From the NCBI GenBank assembly GCA_945870175.1, contig CAMBRJ010000234.1, positions 1 to 5,476 of the forward strand: 5,476 nucleotides of DNA. The letters run 5' to 3'. A program made the position numbers and the translations under genes. This DNA comes from Gemmatimonas phototrophica (GTDB taxonomy: Bacteria > Gemmatimonadota > Gemmatimonadetes > Gemmatimonadales > Gemmatimonadaceae). This document shows positions 1 through 4,127 of the stretch, one piece after another (positions within the stretch are counted from its first letter, which is position 1; the number at the start of each line of letters is the position of its first letter). Below the pieces are notes generated by a model, which saw only the letters and a program-made list of their open reading frames with translations, ran no database searches and was not told the DNA's origin.

Positions 1-180
1 GAACCCCGAGGAGTGTCCGCCCATGACCCCGTCGTTCACCACGTCCCACTCCGCCTCGTTGGCGCGGTCGAACGTGAACAGAGTGGCGGGCGCCGGTGCT
101 GACATGGGCACATGATGCGGACGTGCACCCACACCCAACAGCACCAGCAGCGACGGCACCAAGAGGCGGTAAACGCGCAC
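1..180 (-). CDS. CIA30-family protein, N-terminal part (runs off left edge)
   Basis: The frame is open from a GTG at 178-180 down to base 1, giving 60 visible residues and no stop, so the C-terminus lies outside the window. Residues 1-19 form a basic then hydrophobic stretch (VRVYRLLVPSLLVLLGVGA) that looks like a signal peptide or anchor. Residues 45-59 read WDVVNDGVMGGHSSG, the characteristic W-x-x-VNDGVMGG-x-S signature of the CIA30 family (complex I intermediate-associated protein 30, a galactose-binding-like beta-sandwich fold). The eukaryotic member helps assemble NADH dehydrogenase; the role of bacterial members is poorly defined, so no reaction is assigned. The GTG start lies three bases after the stop of the upstream Rieske gene, which suggests translational coupling. 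An ATG at 103-105 (residue 26) is an alternative start but would discard the hydrophobic segment. The family call is fairly safe from the motif; the export prediction is moderate. Confidence 0.75.
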   Translation of the reverse strand, partial: MRVYRLLVPSLLVLLGVGARPHHVPMSAPAPATLFTFDRANEAEWDVVNDGVMGGHSSGF

Positions 181-183
181 CGT

Positions 184-690
184 CTAGACGGAGAAGGTGA
201 TCACGCCGCCGTTCGCCGTGACCGGATAGCTGCGCAGCGGCGCCGTGGCGGGACCGGTGGCCACCTGTCCGCTGGTGCGGAAACGGGACCCATGGCAATC
301 GCATTCGAGCAGCGAGGTGCTGTTGTTGAAGCGCGCCAGGCCGCAGCTGCTGTGGGTGCAGGTTTTGGAGAGCGCGACGAATCCGGTGCCCGTGTTGATG
401 ACGATGGCATCGGCCGCCGAGAGAATTACGAACTGCCCAGCGGTCGCGATCCCGGCCAGCGTGGTGTTGATGGACACCGATGACCCGCTGATCGTGACGC
501 CGGCCTGCGCTGCGCCCGTGTTGCCGCCTCCGGTTGGCGGAGTGCTGCCGCCGGGGGTGGTGGGGCCGCTGCTGGGGGCGGTGCTTCCTCCGCTGCAGGC
601 CGCGGCCAGCGCGGCGGCGACAAAGTAGGCGGCGGTGGTGCCCACAAAGGCACGGCGGTCAACGACGTCGGGAGCGGGCGAGTTGGACAT
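184..690 (-). CDS. Tat-exported Rieske [2Fe-2S] protein, probable lipoprotein
   Basis: The protein has 168 residues. Residues 11-17 (DRRAFVG) form a twin-arginine motif, followed by a hydrophobic stretch and LAAAC ending at Cys32, a plausible though not ideal lipobox. Residues 33-62 are a Gly/Pro/Ser/Thr-rich linker. The Rieske domain fills about 63-168: box 1 is C111-T-H113-S-S-C116 and box 2 is C130-D-C132-H133-G-S-R-F. Cys111, His113, Cys130 and His133 should bind the cluster, and Cys116 and Cys132 should form the stabilising disulfide. Folding before export through Tat fits a cofactor protein. The sequence therefore predicts a small envelope electron carrier tethered by a lipid and a flexible linker. 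It is not next to a cytochrome b gene, so it is probably not a bc-complex subunit; the downstream CIA30 gene is its nearest partner. The ATG at 688-690 has no clear Shine-Dalgarno sequence, but the Tat motif sits at the usual distance from it. The redox partner is unknown. Confidence 0.9.
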   Translation of the reverse strand: MSNSPAPDVVDRRAFVGTTAAYFVAAALAAACSGGSTAPSSGPTTPGGSTPPTGGGNTGAAQAGVTISGSSVSINTTLAGIATAGQFVILSAADAIVINTGTGFVALSKTCTHSSCGLARFNNSTSLLECDCHGSRFRTSGQVATGPATAPLRSYPVTANGGVITFSV

Positions 691-767
691 GGACCGTGGG
701 CTGAACGCGAAGTAGGGCGTAGCGACCGGTGACTAAGTGGCGATCGCCCGAGGCGGTTCCTCGCGCG

Positions 768-1694
768 TCAAAACTTGAACGCGAAGCCGAGCAGCGGGAT
801 GCCGGGGAAGTAGAACGTGTCTGCGCCCACGGGGCTGCCCATCGCGAGGTCCACCGCGATCTTCTCGCCCAACATCCGCACGCCGTACGACACGAACCCG
901 CCCCCACCGTTGTCGAACGGGATGAACCAGTTCTCGGAGATCAGCGCGATCCGCTTCGTGGCGCGGTGCTGCCCGCCCACCGTGAGCACCGGCTTGTTCG
1001 CGAGTGTGCCGCCCACGTAGCCCCAACCGGCGCCGAGGGTGAGGTTGCTTTCCGGCGAGCCGGTGGTGGCGACGCCGTACAGAATGCCCAGCGATTGCCG
1101 GCGGCGGCCGCCGTCATCGTTGGAACTCCAGGGCACCGACGCCATGAGCGCACCGAGGGCGACCTTGAGCCGGGGCTGCGAAACCACGGTGTACTTGGGG
1201 AGCGCGTAGAACAGGTTGTCCGTAAAGTCGTCCGACGGAAAGAGCGACATCCCGGCTCCGAGAGTAAACCGGTCCGTGATGCCGGTGGCGGCGCTGGCGA
1301 AGAAGATCCAGAAGTCGGCGACGTAGCCCTCCCCGCGGCGGAGCGGAATGGCGGTGGGGGCGAAGAGCAGTCGGGTGGCATGCGGGTTCTCCGGCCACAG
1401 GACGCCGTCGTGCAGCGCGGTGGCGGGATACGCGCGCACTGAGCGCACCTCGCGGCGGGCCACCGTGGCCGTCATCGCGGACGACACCACGCGCACCGAG
1501 TCGGCGCTCACCAGTGTGATCCGACCGATCAGCGTGGTGGCGTTCGTGAGGGCCACGGCGTACACGAGCGCCGGATCGTTGATGCGGACCGAGTCGAGAG
1601 ACACCGGTTGCGCGCGCAACGGCGCGGCGATGATGGGCAGCATCATGGCGCAGGCCAGCGCCAAGCGACGGAACAGCACGGGCGCCATCGGCAT
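768..1694 (-). CDS. Secreted outer-membrane beta-barrel-like protein, unknown function
   Basis: The preferred start is the ATG at 1692-1694, because AGGAG on the minus strand (1703-1707) lies eight bases before it. A GTG at 1701-1703 would extend the frame by three codons but overlaps that ribosome site. The resulting 308-residue protein begins with a signal peptide (about residues 1-28, ending APLRA before Q29). Residues about 41-90 form a short strand-rich module of the type 'G-x-I-x-x-V-x-x-D-S-V-x-V', reminiscent of small SH3/LSm-like beta modules. Next comes a segment with TRLLFAPTAIPLRRGEGY (108-124), then alternating hydrophobic strands with many Gly and aromatic residues (TDRFTLGAGMSLFP, LTLGAGWGYVGG). 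The chain ends in FAFKF, and a C-terminal Phe is typical of outer-membrane barrels. I recognise this architecture from uncharacterised proteins of Bacteroidota and related Gram-negatives, but no function is known to me. It is the first gene of the leftward series, 77 bases before the Rieske lipoprotein gene. Confidence 0.75.
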   Translation of the reverse strand: MPMAPVLFRRLALACAMMLPIIAAPLRAQPVSLDSVRINDPALVYAVALTNATTLIGRITLVSADSVRVVSSAMTATVARREVRSVRAYPATALHDGVLWPENPHATRLLFAPTAIPLRRGEGYVADFWIFFASAATGITDRFTLGAGMSLFPSDDFTDNLFYALPKYTVVSQPRLKVALGALMASVPWSSNDDGGRRRQSLGILYGVATTGSPESNLTLGAGWGYVGGTLANKPVLTVGGQHRATKRIALISENWFIPFDNGGGGFVSYGVRMLGEKIAVDLAMGSPVGADTFYFPGIPLLGFAFKF

Positions 1695-1797
1695 GAGTGT
1701 CACTCCTGTTGGGTGCGATTCCGGATCATGGGATTAGTATATCCTAGGCGCCCCCCCCGCGGCGCGGGGCTCGTCATTCCATGCATCGGAGTCGTTC
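1695..1797. promoter_or_regulatory. Divergent promoter region between barrel-like gene and doxX-type gene
   Basis: This 103-base gap separates two divergent genes and must hold both promoters. On the minus strand TATACT (1736-1741) matches five of six bases of a -10 box and would give a leader of about 35 bases; no good -35 box is seen. On the plus strand TAGTAT (1735-1740) overlaps it and is a weaker -10 candidate. A run of eight C (1751-1758) leads into a GC hairpin, CCCCGC-GGC-GCGGGG (1755-1769). The ribosome sites are AGGAG for the leftward gene and GGAG (1788-1791) for the rightward gene. Promoter assignment is by eye only. Confidence 0.35.
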
Positions 1798-2220
1798 ATG
1801 TCACGCGCACGTGCTTTCCTGACCCTCAGCGCCGTTCCTACTGCCCCGGACGTTGGCTTGCTGCTGCTGCGGCTGTGGCTTGGCGCGAGCATGTTCACGC
1901 TGCACGGCCTGGGAAAGGTGGAGCGGATGCAGGCGGATCCGGTGCAGTTTGCCGATCCCTTCGGCTTCGGCCCCGGGGCGTCGCTGCTGCTGGCCACGAT
2001 GGCCGAGGCGGGCGCGTCGGCGCTGCTGGTGCTCGGCCTCGGCACGCGGTGGGCGGCGCTGGCGCTGAGCGTCACCATGGCCACGGCCTTCGTGTTTGCG
2101 CACGGCATGGCGTTGTCGGGTGAGCGCAGCGGCGAGTTGCCCCTCGTGTACGCGGCCGGGTTCGTGGCCATCCTCGTGATGGGTCCGGGTCGCTACAGCG
2201 TGGACGCGCGCCTGCGCTAG
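1798..2220 (+). CDS. DoxX-family membrane protein
   Basis: The protein has 140 residues and about four membrane helices (roughly 18-38, 60-81, 84-104 and 114-130). Features typical of the DoxX family are the first helix LLLRLWLGASMFTLHGLGK with Arg25, His36, Gly37 and Lys40, an acidic residue inside the second helix (MAEAGASALLVLGL, Glu70), and the closing GPGRYSVD (129-136), close to the usual family ending in which an aromatic residue precedes S-x-D. DoxX proteins are small inner-membrane proteins. Some are subunits of thiosulfate:quinone oxidoreductase and others act in redox or thiol stress, so the exact substrate here is unknown. The ATG is preceded by GGAG (1788-1791) at six bases, which fixes the start. 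The length is normal for the family. A GNAT acetyltransferase gene follows on the same strand after 62 bases; a short GC hairpin overlaps the stop codon. The family call is firm and the function open. Confidence 0.85.
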   Translation: MSRARAFLTLSAVPTAPDVGLLLLRLWLGASMFTLHGLGKVERMQADPVQFADPFGFGPGASLLLATMAEAGASALLVLGLGTRWAALALSVTMATAFVFAHGMALSGERSGELPLVYAAGFVAILVMGPGRYSVDARLR

Positions 2221-2225
2221 GCGCG
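2207..2225 (+). repeat. GC hairpin over the DoxX stop codon
   Basis: CGCGCCT (2207-2213) pairs with AGGCGCG (2219-2225) around the five-base loop GCGCT, giving a 7-bp stem that includes the TAG stop at 2218-2220. No T-run follows, so a classical terminator is unlikely. It may reduce read-through into the acetyltransferase gene or be a by-product of GC-rich sequence. Confidence 0.3.
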
Positions 2226-2282
2226 GCATTGTCGTCGCCCGGACGTTCGCGCCGCGTTCAATCGAATCAGGGAGTGGTCGCT

Positions 2283-2810
2283 ATGCCGGTTGATCTGCAG
2301 CCCACGTTGCGTGGGACAGTGCTCGAACTTCGTCCGTTACGGGCGGATGATTGGGACGCGCTCTACGCGGCCGGGTCCGATCCGCTCATTTGGGAGCAGC
2401 ATCCGGAGCGCCTGCGCTACACGGAGCCCGTATTCCGCGAATTTTTCCGCGTGGCGCTGGCCTCGGGGTCGGCGTTGGTGGCCATCGACCTGGCCGACGG
2501 TCGGGTGGTGGGCTCGTCGCGCTATAACGACTACAGCCCCGAGGCTCGCACCATCGAGATTGGCTGGTCGTTCCTGGTGCGTTCGCACTGGGGTGGTCGG
2601 TACAACACCGAGATGAAGCGGCTGATGCTGGACCACATATTCGCGTTCGTGGACGAGGTGCACTTCGTGATCGGTCCGCAGAATATCCGGTCGCAGCAGG
2701 CGATCCAGCGCGTGGGCGGCACGTTGCTGGGCATGAGGTCGGTGCGCGGGGCGGAGAATGTGGTTTTTCGGATCGTGCGGGCGCCTGACCCACTTGACGT
2801 GAGCGTCTGA
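2283..2810 (+). CDS. GNAT N-acetyltransferase, RimJ/RimL-like
   Basis: A TTG at 2229 would give a longer frame, but AGGGAG (2269-2274) sits eight bases before the ATG at 2283, so that start is preferred and the protein has 175 residues. It has the layout of the Acetyltransf_3 (RimJ/RimL-like) branch of GNAT enzymes, which transfer acetyl from acetyl-CoA to an amine. The N-terminal strand is LELRPLRADDWDALYAA (about 14-30). Central strands follow: ALVAIDLADGRVVGSSRY (64-81) and TIEIGWSFL (90-98). The acetyl-CoA pyrophosphate-binding loop is R100-S-H-W-G-G-R-Y. The motif B region NIRSQQAIQRVGG (134-146) holds the N-x-R-S-x-x-A pattern common in this branch. The substrate (a protein N-terminus, an antibiotic or a small amine) cannot be read from sequence. 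The gene may be cotranscribed with the DoxX gene and is followed directly by a strong hairpin. Confidence 0.85.
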   Translation: MPVDLQPTLRGTVLELRPLRADDWDALYAAGSDPLIWEQHPERLRYTEPVFREFFRVALASGSALVAIDLADGRVVGSSRYNDYSPEARTIEIGWSFLVRSHWGGRYNTEMKRLMLDHIFAFVDEVHFVIGPQNIRSQQAIQRVGGTLLGMRSVRGAENVVFRIVRAPDPLDVSV

Positions 2811-2816
2811 ACGTGA

Positions 2817-2849
2817 AACGGCCCCGAATCCTGAGGATTCGGGGCCGTT
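2817..2849. terminator. Bidirectional hairpin terminator between convergent genes
   Basis: The arms 2817-2831 and 2835-2849 are perfectly complementary over 15 bp (left arm AACGGCCCCGAATCC) with a three-base loop, TGA. It begins six bases after the acetyltransferase stop, and the convergent cytochrome b562-like gene ends 33 bases beyond it. The outermost AA/TT pairs give only a two-base T-tail on each strand, so it is not a textbook U-run terminator, but position and perfect pairing make a shared terminator the best reading. Confidence 0.85.
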
Positions 2850-2882
2850 CGGCTACCGGGAAACCGGAGCGGTCAGTCGAGG

Positions 2883-3344
2883 TCAGTTCCCGCCCGGGGG
2901 CGCGCCAGCCTTCTTGATGCGGTATTCCTTGTGGCCGTCGCGCTGCATGCCCTTCATCTCGTCGTAGACGGCCACGGCGTCGGTATTCTTACCCGCCTTG
3001 ATGGCGACCTGAAGCTTTTGGACGGTGGCAATCAACTCCTTCATGCCCGCCTGATAGCCCGCCTGAAACTTGGCCTGTTCCGCCGCCGGCACCTTCGACT
3101 GCTTCTCAGGCTCCAGCGCGACCGCGGCCTTGGCGTTCGTCTCGATGATGGCGAGCTGTTCGAGGGTGTTCGCATTCTTCGAGGCGTCGTCGATCTGACG
3201 GCCAACCGCTTTGAAGGCCGCGTTCATCGCGCTCATCTTCTTGCCGAGCGGCGTCTTTTCCTCGTCCTGCTGGGCATGGGCCACACTGGAAATTGCCAGC
3301 GCCAAAACGCAGGCGGCGCCAAACTGTCGGAGTCGCAGGTGCAT
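2883..3344 (-). CDS. Periplasmic cytochrome b562-like protein
   Basis: The start chosen is the ATG at 3342-3344, giving 153 residues with a clean signal peptide (MHLRLR, then a hydrophobic core ending SSVAHA, cleavage before Q25). A GTG at 3378-3380 would add 12 residues ahead of the signal and is less likely. No clear Shine-Dalgarno precedes either. The mature protein is about 129 residues, mostly charged amphipathic helices, compatible with a four-helix bundle. It lines up with E. coli cytochrome b562 at both heme ligands: LGKKMSAMNAAFKAV (33-47) places Met37 opposite the axial Met7, and DGHKEYR (136-142) places His138 opposite the axial His102 of AYHQKYR. No CxxCH is present, so any heme would be non-covalent. 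The role of the family is uncertain, probably small periplasmic electron transfer. The gene is divergent from the cytochrome bc operon, hinting at shared control. The assignment was made by eye and the overall identity is modest, so a heme-free b562-fold protein remains possible. Confidence 0.75.
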   Translation of the reverse strand: MHLRLRQFGAACVLALAISSVAHAQQDEEKTPLGKKMSAMNAAFKAVGRQIDDASKNANTLEQLAIIETNAKAAVALEPEKQSKVPAAEQAKFQAGYQAGMKELIATVQKLQVAIKAGKNTDAVAVYDEMKGMQRDGHKEYRIKKAGAPPGGN

Positions 3345-3590
3345 GTGTAATGGAGTACGAAAGAGGTGGGAGCGGCGCACATCCGGGACACGTGGATGCG
3401 CTTCGATGGAAAGACTACGCGGAAGACCAGTCCTTCGCTGAGGTACAAATCACGGTGCCGGATGTTCCAGCACGCGGAGCCTAACCGGCCAGCAAAGAGC
3501 CGGTCCTACGCGTAGACTTAGGTGACGAATTCGGCTGTGCGGGGTGGCGTCAGCGCCCCCGGTCAATTCCCCCGCCTATTCCGAGCCGAC
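3345..3590. promoter_or_regulatory. Divergent control region: cytochrome b562-like gene and bc operon
   Basis: No gene is seen in these 246 bases. They must contain the leftward promoter of the b562-like gene and the rightward promoter of the Rieske-cytochrome b operon. Visible structure includes ACCGGC (3484-3489) and GCCGGT (3499-3504), a 6-bp inverted repeat with a nine-base spacer. Immediately after comes the ten-base palindrome CTACGCGTAG (3506-3515). AAGACTACGCG (3411-3421) recurs in inverted orientation at 3509-3519 with one mismatch. TAGACT (3513-3518) is a weak -10 candidate for the operon, without a convincing -35. A GTG at 3522 could extend the Rieske frame upstream into this region. 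Confidence 0.4.
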
Positions 3591-4127
3591 ATGTCTGATT
3601 CCGACCACGCCCCAGCACGGCGCAATTTCGTAGCCAAGGCCGCCTCGATAGTTGTGGGCGGCCTCATTTCGGTGGTGGCGCCCGTCGCCGGGCTGTTCAC
3701 GCTGTTCGATCCGCTCCGTCGCAAAACGGACACGCGCGGTCTCGTGCGTGTGGCTTCGCTCGCGTCGCTCGAGACCAACGGCCAGCCGCGCAAGTTCCCC
3801 GTGCTCGACACCCTGGTCGATGCATGGAACAAGACCGAAAACGTGCCCGTGGGGTCGGTGTACCTGCAGCGCACCGGCGACGCCACCGTGCGCGTGCTCA
3901 ACTCGGTGTGCCCGCACTTAGGGTGCTCGGTGGGCTACAACGCCAGCACGCAGGGGTACTTCTGTCCGTGTCACCGCAGCAGCTTCACGCTGGACGGGGC
4001 CATCGCCGACCCGAAGAGCCCGAGCCCACGTGGCATGGATGAATTGGAGGCGGTGGTGCGCGACGGGGAGGTCTGGGTGCGCTTTCAGAACTTCCGCAAA
4101 GGCTCCTCCGACAAGATCGCCGTCTGA
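3591..4127 (+). CDS. Rieske iron-sulfur subunit of cytochrome bc complex
   Basis: This is the high-potential electron acceptor at the quinol-oxidation site of a quinol:cytochrome c reductase. The ATG at 3591 gives 178 residues with a twin-arginine motif, ARRNFVAKA, at 9-17 and one hydrophobic helix (about 18-39), the usual Tat-inserted membrane anchor. A GTG at 3522 would place 23 more residues before it and is less likely; neither start has a strong Shine-Dalgarno. The cluster domain occupies about 50-168: box 1 is C107-P-H109-L-G-C112 and box 2 is C125-P-C127-H128-R-S-S-F. Cys107, His109, Cys125 and His128 bind the [2Fe-2S] centre, and Cys112 and Cys127 form the disulfide. Box 2 usually reads CPCHGS followed by x-Y or x-F; here Arg129 replaces Gly and Phe132 occupies the Tyr position. 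The segment SPSPRGMDELE (143-153) is typical of bc-complex Rieske proteins. The TGA overlaps the next ATG by one base, a tight translational coupling with cytochrome b. Equivalent genes are called petA or qcrA. Confidence 0.93.
   Translation: MSDSDHAPARRNFVAKAASIVVGGLISVVAPVAGLFTLFDPLRRKTDTRGLVRVASLASLETNGQPRKFPVLDTLVDAWNKTENVPVGSVYLQRTGDATVRVLNSVCPHLGCSVGYNASTQGYFCPCHRSSFTLDGAIADPKSPSPRGMDELEAVVRDGEVWVRFQNFRKGSSDKIAV

Noticed and set aside
749..763. CGAGG/CCTCG hairpin and nearby GGCGATCGCC palindrome (739-748) as a terminator after the barrel-like gene
   Set aside because: The stem is only 5 bp, no T-run follows on the minus strand, and the three leftward genes are closely spaced; the palindrome alone is common in GC-rich DNA.
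729..1442. Long plus-strand open frame of 237 codons opposite the barrel-like gene
   Set aside because: It is rich in Arg, Glu, Gly and Ala with no recognisable domain, and it lies antisense to a gene with a signal peptide, good ribosome site and barrel-like ending. High GC produces such shadow frames.
2229..2282. N-terminal extension of the acetyltransferase from a TTG
   Set aside because: AGGGAG lies at the right distance before the ATG at 2283, and the added residues (MSSPGRSRRVQSNQGVVA) have no family counterpart.
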